Source: Fen-178 sp049516835
Lineage (GTDB): Bacteria; Acidobacteriota; Terriglobia; Bryobacterales; Bryobacteraceae
NCBI GenBank assembly: GCA_049516835.1
Contig: JBEKSR010000005.1
Span: 1 to 64,000, forward strand
Direction of reading: 5' to 3'
DNA: 64,000 nt
Position 1 is the stretch's first letter, and every line of letters begins with the position of its first letter. The translations under genes and the position numbers were made by a program. Below are positions 32,696-41,545 of this stretch, in pieces. Under the pieces are notes generated by a model. The model was not told the origin of the DNA. It made no database searches and worked only from the letters and a program-made list of their open reading frames with translations.

Positions 32696-34955
32696 CCGCG
32701 CGAGGCGGCCGGTCTCGGCCGCGGCCATCCTGCTGCTGGCCGGGGCCACCGCACACGGCCAATCGAGCGGCGTGCCTTCCGGGATTCCCGGCGGACAGGG
32801 CGACATCGCTTTCCAGGGCTACTACCTGGGGGGCAATCAGCAGGACCTGCTGAATACCACGGGCACGGCCTTTCACTTTCAGGAGTTCCTGCCTAAGCTG
32901 GGCTTCCTCTCGGGAAGCCTCGAGGGTTACGGCGCACAAAACCGTTTCCAGACCGGCTACAATTTCCTGGAATTGCGGGGCACGCCATGGATGGGCCATT
33001 ACTGGACGTTCACGGGCGGCGATTTTCACTTATCCGCCAACCTGGTCCAGTTTCCTTTCAACAACATCTTCACTCCCGAGATCAATGGCCGCGGCGTCAA
33101 GGTGCAGGCGGTCCACGGCGACACGCAATACATGTTCTTTTACGGTGAGGAGACGCTGAACGCCGGCCCGCGCGTGGCCTATCTGATTACGACGCCCCAG
33201 CGGGTGATGGGGGCTTCGGTGGTGCGCAGGGTCGCAGCCCATTGGCTGATAGGGGCGCGCGTCATGCAGTTCTCGACCAGTCCGCAGGCCATCGCCGACA
33301 ATCCTTACTTGTTCCCGGCGGGACGCGCGATGCCGCTGGTACGCACCATGGCGATCCAGTCCTCGTACACGCCGGTCCAGCGGCTGAAGATCTACGCCGA
33401 AGCTTCGCGACCCATGGCCGACGCCGACACCGCGCATACGGTGACCTCGGCTCTCGTGGGAGCCTCCTGGGAGGGCACGGCCGTGACCGTGCGCGCCAAC
33501 TACACCTCTCAGGGCACGCTCTACTACCCGTTGGCGGGATATTACGCGGGCGACCGCCAAGGCCCGTTCGTGGAAGCGCGATGGCGCCCCTGGAAAGGGA
33601 TGGAACTCTACGGCTCCGCCAGCCAATACCGGAACAACCTGGAGCACGATACGAGCCTGCCGCTGCTCAACAGCACCAGTACTGCTATGGGTATTTCCAC
33701 CATGCTGCCGGGGAAGGTCTCGGCCAACGCGCAGATCTCCACGGTGGCCTATTCCGACCAAACGCCGGGGCAGGACACGGTGACCTCCAACAACCGGCAG
33801 ATCAGCGCGGCGCTCTCGCGATCGATCGGGCATCAGACCATCCAGGTGAGCTGGCGCGATATTCGCATGGACATCGAGCCCAGCGCGCAGCGCCAGCGGT
33901 CCAGCGACGTGGGCGACACCTACCAGTTCCGGCATTTTACGCTGGGCGGTTCGGTCCGGTACCAGCAGATGACGGGAAGCCAGCGGCTGAACTCGCTTTT
34001 CTTCCGCGGTCTGGCGCAAGCCAACCTGGGACCCTTCAGCGCCTTCGCCAACGTGGAAGTGGGCAACGATATGGCCAACCAGACTGTGTTTTCCACGGAG
34101 GCGTACCGGACTTCGGTGGTGGGAATGTCGTTGCGGCTGAAGCGCGGCTGGAATCTCCAGGCCGAGATGTTCCGCAACCAACTGAACTTCACGATGAACC
34201 CGGAAAACATCTTCCTGCTGGAAAACGGCTCGGCTCTGGCAGGGATCAGCCCGGCCGCCGCGACCCTGGCCGCCATGAGCCAATGGAGCTTCTACTTCCG
34301 GCTCTGGAAGCAAATCCGCTGGGGCGGCGGCCTGCCCACGGAGAATCCCGACCAGTTCATCGCCAAGGCCGCGCCGCTGGTAGGAAGCGTCGAAGGCGTG
34401 GTGAAGCTGAAGATGCTGGCTGCCGCTTCCTATGTGCCAGGCATTCCGGTGAGCCTGGATGGCAGCCAGACCGAAATCACCGGACCCGATGGTCACTACT
34501 GCTTCAAGAACATACCGGAGGGCCCTCACGAAGTGGCGCTGGCACTGGCGCAACTGCCGGCGGATCTCGAACCGGGCGAGGCGCAGAAATCTCAAGTGCT
34601 GGTTCAGCCGCGGCGCCCCACGCGAGCCGATTTTGAGGTATTACCTCTGGCGATGATCCAAGGCAGGGTACACGGACCCGAGAAGGCGCCGCTCGAAGAC
34701 ATCGTCATCCGGCTGGCGCCCGGCACGCGTTACACCACCACCAACAAGCAGGGAGTATTCACGTTCTACAACGTCCGCGAGGGCGATTTTGAACTGGCGC
34801 TGGATCCCAAAACCCTGCCGGAAGGCGGCGCCTTACGCTCGCCGGCCACGGTTCCGGTTGCGGTCCGGGTGGGAACGGCGCCGCCACCGCTGGAATTCAC
34901 CTTTGTTGTCAACACCACGCAGAAACCCATCCGAAAAGTACTGGACCGAAAGTAA
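32667..34955 (+). CDS. Outer-membrane barrel with C-terminal Ig-like domains, usher-like role inferred
   Basis: A 762-residue exported protein from a TTG at 32667 with AGGAGG upstream, inside the end of the chaperone-like gene. A signal peptide (about 17-32) is followed by ~530 residues of alternating amphipathic strands rich in Tyr/Arg/Gly (for example YLITTPQRVMGASVVRRVAA, QTIQVSWRDIRMDIEP), as in large outer-membrane barrels. From about 570 two small Ig-like domains follow: VEGVVKLKMLAAASYVPGIP ... GPDGHYCFKNIPEGPHEV, and MIQGRVHGPEKAPLEDIVIR ... TNKQGVFTFYNVREGDFEL, of carboxypeptidase-regulatory/SdrD-B type. Classical ushers also end in small beta domains. No usher family motif is recognised, so this is a novel-looking barrel. 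Confidence 0.65.
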   Translation: MLWPQNQHRSRARRPVSAAAILLLAGATAHGQSSGVPSGIPGGQGDIAFQGYYLGGNQQDLLNTTGTAFHFQEFLPKLGFLSGSLEGYGAQNRFQTGYNFLELRGTPWMGHYWTFTGGDFHLSANLVQFPFNNIFTPEINGRGVKVQAVHGDTQYMFFYGEETLNAGPRVAYLITTPQRVMGASVVRRVAAHWLIGARVMQFSTSPQAIADNPYLFPAGRAMPLVRTMAIQSSYTPVQRLKIYAEASRPMADADTAHTVTSALVGASWEGTAVTVRANYTSQGTLYYPLAGYYAGDRQGPFVEARWRPWKGMELYGSASQYRNNLEHDTSLPLLNSTSTAMGISTMLPGKVSANAQISTVAYSDQTPGQDTVTSNNRQISAALSRSIGHQTIQVSWRDIRMDIEPSAQRQRSSDVGDTYQFRHFTLGGSVRYQQMTGSQRLNSLFFRGLAQANLGPFSAFANVEVGNDMANQTVFSTEAYRTSVVGMSLRLKRGWNLQAEMFRNQLNFTMNPENIFLLENGSALAGISPAAATLAAMSQWSFYFRLWKQIRWGGGLPTENPDQFIAKAAPLVGSVEGVVKLKMLAAASYVPGIPVSLDGSQTEITGPDGHYCFKNIPEGPHEVALALAQLPADLEPGEAQKSQVLVQPRRPTRADFEVLPLAMIQGRVHGPEKAPLEDIVIRLAPGTRYTTTNKQGVFTFYNVREGDFELALDPKTLPEGGALRSPATVPVAVRVGTAPPPLEFTFVVNTTQKPIRKVLDRK

Positions 34956-35034
34956 GCCAGCCGTAGTACATTTCCAACGAATTGATCCTTGCTCGTAACC
35001 CTCTGAATTGGTAGCATTTGGCCGATGAGGAGTT

Positions 35035-35547
35035 ATGCCGAGTAAGACTGCGGTGGGTGCCGCGCTGCTGCTGGCATGCCTGGTCAGGCCCGGGGGCGCG
35101 CAGCGTAGCGGAACGACGACGCTGGTACTACAGGTTAACCAGGAGGCTCGTCTCGACCCGCAGCAAGTCGCGCTCAACTTCCGGGTATCCGCCGACGGCG
35201 CTTCCGACGTAACCAGTCAAGCCACCAGTGTCGCGGCATCGGTGAGAGCGTTGCCCGGCCAGCAGATTCGAGTCACCGTGCAACTCGGCAGCCTCAACGG
35301 CCCGGATGGCCCGGTGCCGGTTACCCAGTTGGGCTGGGCGGGATCGACTACCCGTGCCACCGGGGGGGGCCAGGCGGCCACCTGTTCCAGCGGCACTTTC
35401 CAACCGGGCGCCACCCAGGACCTGGTGCTGGGATGGCAGCGTTCGGGAATCCTCACCTGCGCAGTGAATTTCGCACTGGCCGCGCCGCGGAATCTCTCCC
35501 CCGGCCTGTACTCGGGTACTGTGAACCTGGCGGTGGACACGCGGTAA
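35035..35547 (+). CDS. Secreted beta-rich protein D (fibre-like operon)
   Basis: A 170-residue protein with a signal peptide (about 5-23, ending GGAQ) and a good GAGGAG ribosome-binding site before the ATG. The mature chain begins GTTTLVLQVNQEARLDPQQV, carries two cysteines (ATCSSGTF, LTCAVNF) and ends LSPGLYSGTVNLAVDTR, the same closing strand pattern as proteins A and B. It lies 79 bp after the barrel gene on the same strand. It could be an additional subunit, an anchor or a tip protein. Confidence 0.65.
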   Translation: MPSKTAVGAALLLACLVRPGGAQRSGTTTLVLQVNQEARLDPQQVALNFRVSADGASDVTSQATSVAASVRALPGQQIRVTVQLGSLNGPDGPVPVTQLGWAGSTTRATGGGQAATCSSGTFQPGATQDLVLGWQRSGILTCAVNFALAAPRNLSPGLYSGTVNLAVDTR

Positions 35548-35577
35548 CCCCGCGCTGACCTCCGCGAGTGCGACGCT

Positions 35578-36843
35578 TCAACTGTTCCTGACTTCCTTTT
35601 CAACCGCCTCGCTGAAGAAGTCGATGTCCCGCAGCGTGCTGTAAATGTGGGGCGTGATGCGCAGCCCGGTGTACTCCGCGTGGGGCATATAGGCCGTCAG
35701 AATGTTGTACTTCGACCACAGCGCATCGTGAACCTTTAAGGCATCCGCCCCGTTGAAGCTCAGGAATCCGATGCCGCACGACTGCTCCGGATCCCGGCTG
35801 TGGAGCGTCCGGCACTTGGGGTTTTGCGCCAGCCGGTTGGCCCATCTGTCGCGCAGGTAGCGCAGCCGCGCCGCCTTGCGGCCGATGCCGATGTTCTCGT
35901 TGAAAACCAGGGCTTCGCTAATGGCATCGTGGTTGGCCGCCGGGTGCGTTCCGATCTCTTCGAACTTGCGGATGTCGTTGGTCTGAGTCTGGTCGCAGGC
36001 CATCAGCGGCCAGGTGCTCGCAATGCGCGACTTGCGCACATAAAGAAACCCCGTCCCGACGGGGGCGCAAGTCCACTTGTGCAGGCTCACGCCGTAGTAG
36101 TCGCACTCCAGATCGGAGATCCGGAACGGAAAGTGGCTGAAGGCGTGCGCTCCGTCGACAATTACCGGAATATTCCGCGCATGGGCCATCTGGCAGATCC
36201 GCTTGACCGGAAAAATCTGCCCGGTGCGGTTGGTGATATGGCACACCAGGATCAATCTGGTCTTGGGCGTCACGGCCCGCTCGAACCGCTGGTAAAGATC
36301 GTCCATGCTGGGCGGCGGCACCGGGAAGGAGATGGTTTTCAGCACGATTCCCTCGCGCAGCTCGCGCTGCCGGAAGGTGGTGAGCATGCGCGGATAGTCC
36401 TGGTTGGTGGTGAGCACTTCGTCGCCCGGCTTCAGGTCGATGCCGTACTGCACGTTCTCGAGGGACTCGCTGGCGTTGCGGGTGATGGCCATCTCTTCGG
36501 GGTCGCAGCCGGCGGCCTCCGCCAGCCTGCGCCTCACCGCCTCCGCCTGGCGCTCGAGAACATTGATCATGGTGTGCCACGGCCCCATGTCGCTGTACTC
36601 GAGGTAGCGCCGCATGGCCTCCTGCACCACGCGCGGCGCGGGGCTGACATGGCCGTTGTTCAGATTGACGATGTTGCGATCTATGGTAAAGGCGTTGCGG
36701 ATCTCGGCCCAGTAATCTTCATCGGCCGCGACGTCTTCCGGCGTGCGCCCCTGGACGGCGGCTGAGGCGCGCGCGATGGCGTTGTCTTCGAAGGCGGCCA
36801 CGGCCGTTCCCGCGGCCAACTCGAAGAAGCTTCTGCGATTCAT
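35578..36843 (-). CDS. Class V aminotransferase-like PLP enzyme, exported by Tat
   Basis: A 421-residue PLP-dependent enzyme of the isopenicillin-N-epimerase/cysteine desulfurase-like group. The N-terminus NRRSFFELAAGTAVA is a Tat-type signal, so the enzyme probably acts in the periplasm. Conserved parts: LNNGHVSPAPRVV, ITRNASESLENVQYG, PVIVDGAHAFSHFPF (the Asp binding the pyridine N) and the Schiff-base lysine in GVSLHKWTCAPVGTGFLYVR (about residue 237). The C-terminus GLRITPHIYSTLRDIDFF fits the family. Substrate unknown. It starts 50 bp after the end of the Oar-like receptor gene on the same strand. Confidence 0.88.
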   Translation of the reverse strand: MNRRSFFELAAGTAVAAFEDNAIARASAAVQGRTPEDVAADEDYWAEIRNAFTIDRNIVNLNNGHVSPAPRVVQEAMRRYLEYSDMGPWHTMINVLERQAEAVRRRLAEAAGCDPEEMAITRNASESLENVQYGIDLKPGDEVLTTNQDYPRMLTTFRQRELREGIVLKTISFPVPPPSMDDLYQRFERAVTPKTRLILVCHITNRTGQIFPVKRICQMAHARNIPVIVDGAHAFSHFPFRISDLECDYYGVSLHKWTCAPVGTGFLYVRKSRIASTWPLMACDQTQTNDIRKFEEIGTHPAANHDAISEALVFNENIGIGRKAARLRYLRDRWANRLAQNPKCRTLHSRDPEQSCGIGFLSFNGADALKVHDALWSKYNILTAYMPHAEYTGLRITPHIYSTLRDIDFFSEAVEKEVRNS

Positions 36844-36893
36844 GGAGATGCCTCCGCTCCCACGATGCTATAGCAAGGCAGGCGCCGGGTCAA

Positions 36894-39800
36894 CTAGAAG
36901 GTGAATCGCATGCCCAACTGAAGCTGCCGATTTGAATTGGCGACCGCAGCCGTAATTGCCCCGTCAATGGAGGACGCCAAACTCGCTGTCGGCGCGGCGA
37001 GGTCCACCATGTTGAAGACGTTGCTGGCCTCGCCACGCACCTGCAGCCGTAAATTCTCCTTCAGCAGGATGGTTCGGAAGATCCCCAAGTCTATGTCCCG
37101 GTAACCTGGCGCGCGAAGATAGTCGCGCGGCGTGTTACCGTCCGCGCCACCTATACCGATTCCTTTTCCCGGACCGTTGGGAGTGAATGCCGCGGTATTG
37201 AACCATGCGGCGGCAACGGCGGCGCGGGTTCTGTGCGGATCGAGGAATGGATCCTGTCCCGGAACCAGGTTGGGCCGGTTATTCCCGTAGCTGTCGTCGT
37301 TGTTATTGGCGCCCGTCAGGATATTGACGGGCGTACCGCTGTACAAGGCAACGATCGGGGAGATCTGCCACCCATTGAGGAGGTGCTTGAGCAACGGGCT
37401 TGACCCGCGATAGTAGTCGAGTTTCCAGAGGCCGGACATGCTCGCCATGTGCCGGCGGTCCAAGTCGGACGGGCCCCGTTCTTCCCACACGGCATCGTAA
37501 TCCTGAACGGCGCCTCCGATGCCAGTTCCGGCCGAAGCAGCGGTCCAGAGGGAATGGCTCCATACATAGAAGCCGTTGAGCATCAGATTGTGCGTGAGCG
37601 GCTTGCGAAATGAGATCTGCAGGGAGTCGTACCCGGACCGTTGGTTCGACATCAGGTACTGAACCTGTCCCAAGATGCCCGGGTCGTACGGGCGGCGGTT
37701 ATTGATGCTGGTCTGCGAGGTGCTGGCGCCCGGCGCCCACGCGGGATAATTTGCATCGTTGGTAAATGGGAGGTGGTGGGAGAAGGAGCCGACATAGGCG
37801 GCCGTCACGCCCACCTGGCCTGGCAACTGCCGCTCCACCGCCGCGTTGACCTGGTAGGTCGAGGGCCATTTGTAATCTTGCGCAATCGTCTCGACGCTGG
37901 CCGCGGGAAGGAAACGCGGGTGCTGCTGGCTGTAGATGTAGGGGAAGGGCGGGCCAGTCGGGAAAGAGGCCGGATCGCCGTAGACGTTGGTGAGCGACTT
38001 GATGGAACTCCAGGTTTGACGAACCGCGAAGGGCTGGGCGTTGGCCGGCTGATTCCATTCGTTGCCGGCTACACTGCCATAAAAGACTCCCGCCCCGGCG
38101 CGGATGGCCGTCTTTCCATCTCCAAAAGGATCCCAAACCAGACCCAAACGCGGAGAAAAGTGGTTCGCCCGCAAGTCGGCGATTCCGCGCGGTACGCCCT
38201 TGTCTCCCGGATAAAGCAGGCCCAGCGGAGCGCTGGGAACCATCGTGGATTGAACGCCGGGAACAAATGTGCAAGTGAGGTCCTGAGCCTCGGTAGGGGG
38301 AGTCTCCAGGTCGTACCGCAATCCCAGGTTCACGGTGAAATTCGAGCGAACCCGGTAGGCGTCCTGCACATAGAACCCGAAATACCATCGGCTGAGGAGC
38401 CCGTGGTACGGCGTATCCTGCTCCATGGTTCCGACCTTGCCGGTGACGAAATCGGCCAGGGCGTTCCCCGTGGAGCCGGGTGTGGAGGTGGCGAACGTGA
38501 ATTGCCCGTAGTTATACAAGTTGCCGGCAAACATGTCCTTGTCCAACGACGCTTCGAACCCGTAGGTGAGCGAGTGCCTGCCTTTGGTGGTTCCGACCAT
38601 GTCGCGAATCGAATAGAGATCGGAGCCGCTCACAGGACCGGCCAGGGATTGTCCCAGCGTGAAATATCCGGAGATGGAGACGTTGGGAAGCGCCGACGGC
38701 CCCTGGATCTGGAAGTTCGATCCGAAAGAGCCGATGTCCGTCGCCGGGAAGTTGATTCTGCCGCCCATCACCCTCGTGAAAACCAGCCATGCCTGGTTAA
38801 CGGTGGACGCTCCGAGGGTGTACGTATCGCTGACATTCACATTCTGCTGGCGCGCGAAAGACTGCTGCGTGGAATACAGCAGACTGCCTCCCCCGGCGGT
38901 GTATTGGTCGGTCTTGACCGTGAAGTAGCTGACCGCCAGACGATCTTTCGCGGAAAGATTCTCGTCGAACTTGCCCAGGAACTCGTTGTTGTTCGTGGGG
39001 CCGGTAAACCAACCCGACCAGGTATTCTTCGCGCCGTTGGCCAAGGGAACGAACTTGGAGATGAGGTTCTGCGCCGTGGAATCCAACGCGGTGGATGGAA
39101 TGACACCGTTCGGGTAGGGCGTGCCTGTAGCGTCTTTGGGCTTTACCGAGGATTGGGAGAAGTCTCCCTGGCGCTCCAGCGCCGTGGGAACCACTCCGCC
39201 GCTCAGGAACGTCCCGGTGGCTTGCCGCAGGCCGCCATAGCTGAAGAAGAAGAATGCCTTGTCCTTCCGCACGGGACCTCCCACGGTGCCGCCGAACTGG
39301 TTGCGGTGATAGGGGGCGACCAGGGTTGCGCCCCACGGCGTGGCGTTGAAGTCGTTGTTGCGGACGAATTCAAACAGCGAGCCGTGAAACTGATTGGTTC
39401 CCGAGTGCGTGACCGCAGTGACCACGGCGCCCGACATGCGGCCATACTGGGCCGAGAAGTCGCTGGTCTCCACGCGGAATTCCTGGAGGGCGTCCGGGTT
39501 CGGCAATTGGTTGCCGTAGTTGCGGAGCCCGCTCATGTTGATTCCGCCATCCAGGTAATAGCTGACCATGGGAACGCCCCAGTCAATCCCGCCGTTGACC
39601 ACGACCTGGGTGGATGGCACTCCGATCTGGAAATTCGGGGTCTGCGAGGTCGAGCTCGCGCTGTTGGACTGCACTCCCGGCGTCAACGAGATCTCGGTAT
39701 ACACATTGCGGTTTACCAGGGGCAGGCCCGTGATTTCGTCGGGTTGGACGGTCCTTCCCAGTTCCGCGTCGCTGGTGTTCACCAGAGACGGCGCTTCGGT

Positions 39801-40211
39801 GACGGTGATGGTCTGGGTCTGTACGCCGAGCGCCAGCGTTACGTTCACCGTTTGAGTCTGATCGACCGTGAGGACGACGTTCTGTTGCACGGACCTCTTG
39901 AAGCCGGGCGCCTCCACCTCAACGTTGTACCTGCCGACCGGAAGATACTGGATGTGGTACCCCCCGTCACTATCTGTTGGGACCGATCGGGAGAACCCGG
40001 TGTCGAGGTTCGCCGCTTTCACTGTGGCTGCAGTGACCAGCGCACCCTGTTCGTCCTTCACCGTTCCCACGATGGACCCGGTAATCCGCTGCGCTGCGGC
40101 GGGCACCAACAACCCGGCTAGAAGCAATGCACAAATTGCAAACACGACAGAGAAGTTGGTCCCTCCCTGTCTATGCGTTGTCGATTGCGATCTCGGAATC
40201 GTAGTGGTCAT
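36894..40211 (-). CDS. Oar-like TonB-dependent receptor (1)
   Basis: A 1105-residue outer-membrane protein. Signal peptide to about residue 40; carboxypeptidase-regulatory-like domain at about 42-125 (GSIVGTVKDEQGALVTAATV, DGGYHIQYLPVGRYNVEVEA); plug domain about 135-260 (TVTEAPSLVNTSDAELGRTV); then a barrel to the terminal phenylalanine (QLQLGMRFTF). This is the Oar-like class that is highly expanded in Solibacter-type Acidobacteria and is thought to import or bind large carbohydrate or peptide substrates. The ATG at 40211 has GAGGAA upstream and a near-consensus promoter at 40239-40267. Confidence 0.93.
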   Translation of the reverse strand: MTTTIPRSQSTTHRQGGTNFSVVFAICALLLAGLLVPAAAQRITGSIVGTVKDEQGALVTAATVKAANLDTGFSRSVPTDSDGGYHIQYLPVGRYNVEVEAPGFKRSVQQNVVLTVDQTQTVNVTLALGVQTQTITVTEAPSLVNTSDAELGRTVQPDEITGLPLVNRNVYTEISLTPGVQSNSASSTSQTPNFQIGVPSTQVVVNGGIDWGVPMVSYYLDGGINMSGLRNYGNQLPNPDALQEFRVETSDFSAQYGRMSGAVVTAVTHSGTNQFHGSLFEFVRNNDFNATPWGATLVAPYHRNQFGGTVGGPVRKDKAFFFFSYGGLRQATGTFLSGGVVPTALERQGDFSQSSVKPKDATGTPYPNGVIPSTALDSTAQNLISKFVPLANGAKNTWSGWFTGPTNNNEFLGKFDENLSAKDRLAVSYFTVKTDQYTAGGGSLLYSTQQSFARQQNVNVSDTYTLGASTVNQAWLVFTRVMGGRINFPATDIGSFGSNFQIQGPSALPNVSISGYFTLGQSLAGPVSGSDLYSIRDMVGTTKGRHSLTYGFEASLDKDMFAGNLYNYGQFTFATSTPGSTGNALADFVTGKVGTMEQDTPYHGLLSRWYFGFYVQDAYRVRSNFTVNLGLRYDLETPPTEAQDLTCTFVPGVQSTMVPSAPLGLLYPGDKGVPRGIADLRANHFSPRLGLVWDPFGDGKTAIRAGAGVFYGSVAGNEWNQPANAQPFAVRQTWSSIKSLTNVYGDPASFPTGPPFPYIYSQQHPRFLPAASVETIAQDYKWPSTYQVNAAVERQLPGQVGVTAAYVGSFSHHLPFTNDANYPAWAPGASTSQTSINNRRPYDPGILGQVQYLMSNQRSGYDSLQISFRKPLTHNLMLNGFYVWSHSLWTAASAGTGIGGAVQDYDAVWEERGPSDLDRRHMASMSGLWKLDYYRGSSPLLKHLLNGWQISPIVALYSGTPVNILTGANNNDDSYGNNRPNLVPGQDPFLDPHRTRAAVAAAWFNTAAFTPNGPGKGIGIGGADGNTPRDYLRAPGYRDIDLGIFRTILLKENLRLQVRGEASNVFNMVDLAAPTASLASSIDGAITAAVANSNRQLQLGMRFTF

Positions 40212-40238
40212 CGGATATTCCTCGTGGTTACACCCCTC

Positions 40239-40267
40239 AGTCTAAGAGCGCTCGCGCCCGCTGTCAA
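40239..40267 (-). promoter_or_regulatory. Strong sigma-70 promoter for the Oar-like receptor gene
   Basis: On the minus strand TTGACA (40267-40262), a 17-bp GC-rich spacer and TAGACT (40244-40239) precede the start codon by about 28 bp. The -35 box is a perfect consensus. Confidence 0.75.
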
Positions 40268-40294
40268 CAAAAAACTGCGGAAAAATCGGTAACG

Positions 40295-41437
40295 TTAGCG
40301 TGAAACCAGTGCTTCGAGCCGTTGCGCCGTGCAACCGGACGGCTTGGCGACTGGGTTGCAGCGCGCAATGGTGCCTTCCGGAAAGCTCACCGCGTAGCCG
40401 GTCCAGGTGGCCCGCTCCTGGAAGGGGAAGTCGGTGCTCAGGATCTGGGCTCCGCTTGAAAGCGCGGCGTCTCTTTGCTGCACGTCTCCGGCGCGGGCCT
40501 GCTCCAGTTCGGCGTCGGTTCTGGTCCGCACCAGGTATCCCTTGCGCACCAGGCTCGGAATCAGAGCCGGGTCTTTCAACGGGTCGTTGACTTCGACGAA
40601 GGCCGCGTCGGGCGATCCCGGTTCGGCATTGGTGAAGATCACGCGTCCCTTGAGGGAGGGATGACCTTCGAGATAGGCGGGGCCGGCTTTTCGCTGGTCG
40701 AGGAGAAAAACGAACTTGCCGCGGGCCGACTCCAGACTGGGCCAGGCGCTGGTGAGGATGGCCTCTTCGAGCGTGGCATGCTGGCCGCGGACGTCGTCCG
40801 GGGTGATGATCTCGGAGCGCGGGAACACCGAGCGGATTTCCTGGTCGACGGCATCGAAAACCGCCGGCGTAAAGGGCTCGGGAACCACCTGGAAGTCGCG
40901 GTCCGTTCCCTCCTTACTCTCGACGAGAATGAATATGGGCAGATGCCCGGGATGCGCTTTGGACCAGCCAAGGATGACGCCAAGGCACGCCGTGAAGGGC
41001 TGGCAATTGCTGCGGTAATCGATGTCTTGCATGTGCAGGACTTTGAACCCCGGCTTTTTGAGCAGCCCTTCCGGATCATAGGGAGGATCGGCCGGCAGCC
41101 CGGCTTGTGCAACCATTCGGAGACCGGCGGGGTTGGCGTATCGCCCGCCTTTGGAATCCGCGAAGATGTCCAGCTCCAGTTGCCGGATTCCGTTGGCAAG
41201 CTGAACGTCGAGGGCGGGATGGCGATAGTCGAGGGTGGCCGCCGTTTTCGGGTCGGATTTCCGCAGCAGAAGGGCTTCGCTGGGAGCCAGGCCAGCATGG
41301 TAGCTGTTATGGCTTCCGATCAACTGGATCTGGTTGAGGCGGATCTGGTCGCGTGTTTGCGCCTTTGCCGGTGTGGAAACAACCACTGCCAGCACCGCCA
41401 TCGTGTACGTGAAGTTTAATCGAAGGTTCGAGGCCAT
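40295..41437 (-). CDS. Secreted phosphatidylinositol-specific phospholipase C-like protein (Ca2+ type)
   Basis: A 380-residue protein with a signal peptide (about 8-27, ending PAKAQ). The PLC-like TIM-barrel motifs are clear: QLIGSHNSYHAG (first catalytic His, about residue 43), IRQLELDIFADSKGGRYANP (metal-binding Glu and Asp) and KVLHMQDIDYRSNC (second catalytic His). It matches the calcium-dependent PI-PLC-C1 type rather than the short bacterial GDPD family. It would cleave phosphoinositide-like or other phosphodiester lipids outside the cell. It ends 28 bp upstream of the -35 box of the receptor promoter, on the same strand. Confidence 0.88.
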   Translation of the reverse strand: MASNLRLNFTYTMAVLAVVVSTPAKAQTRDQIRLNQIQLIGSHNSYHAGLAPSEALLLRKSDPKTAATLDYRHPALDVQLANGIRQLELDIFADSKGGRYANPAGLRMVAQAGLPADPPYDPEGLLKKPGFKVLHMQDIDYRSNCQPFTACLGVILGWSKAHPGHLPIFILVESKEGTDRDFQVVPEPFTPAVFDAVDQEIRSVFPRSEIITPDDVRGQHATLEEAILTSAWPSLESARGKFVFLLDQRKAGPAYLEGHPSLKGRVIFTNAEPGSPDAAFVEVNDPLKDPALIPSLVRKGYLVRTRTDAELEQARAGDVQQRDAALSSGAQILSTDFPFQERATWTGYAVSFPEGTIARCNPVAKPSGCTAQRLEALVSR

Positions 41438-41487
41438 CTATTCGTAGCGTGTCAGAAGGCGAGGCCGGCCGCAAGCGTCATGCCAGG

Positions 41488-41542
41488 AAAAGGGGACAGA
41501 CGCATTTATTGCCAAGGCTGCAAAATGCGTCTGTCCCCTTTT
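41488..41542. terminator. Perfect 20-bp inverted repeat, probable terminator or REP element
   Basis: AAAAGGGGACAGACGCATTT (41488-41507) and its exact reverse complement (41523-41542) flank a 15-nt loop. It lies right after the ABC ATPase gene (minus strand) and before the PI-PLC gene. Arms end in four T residues. The GGGGACAGACGC core resembles known REP-type palindromes, so either role is possible. Confidence 0.65.
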
Positions 41543-41545
41543 TCG

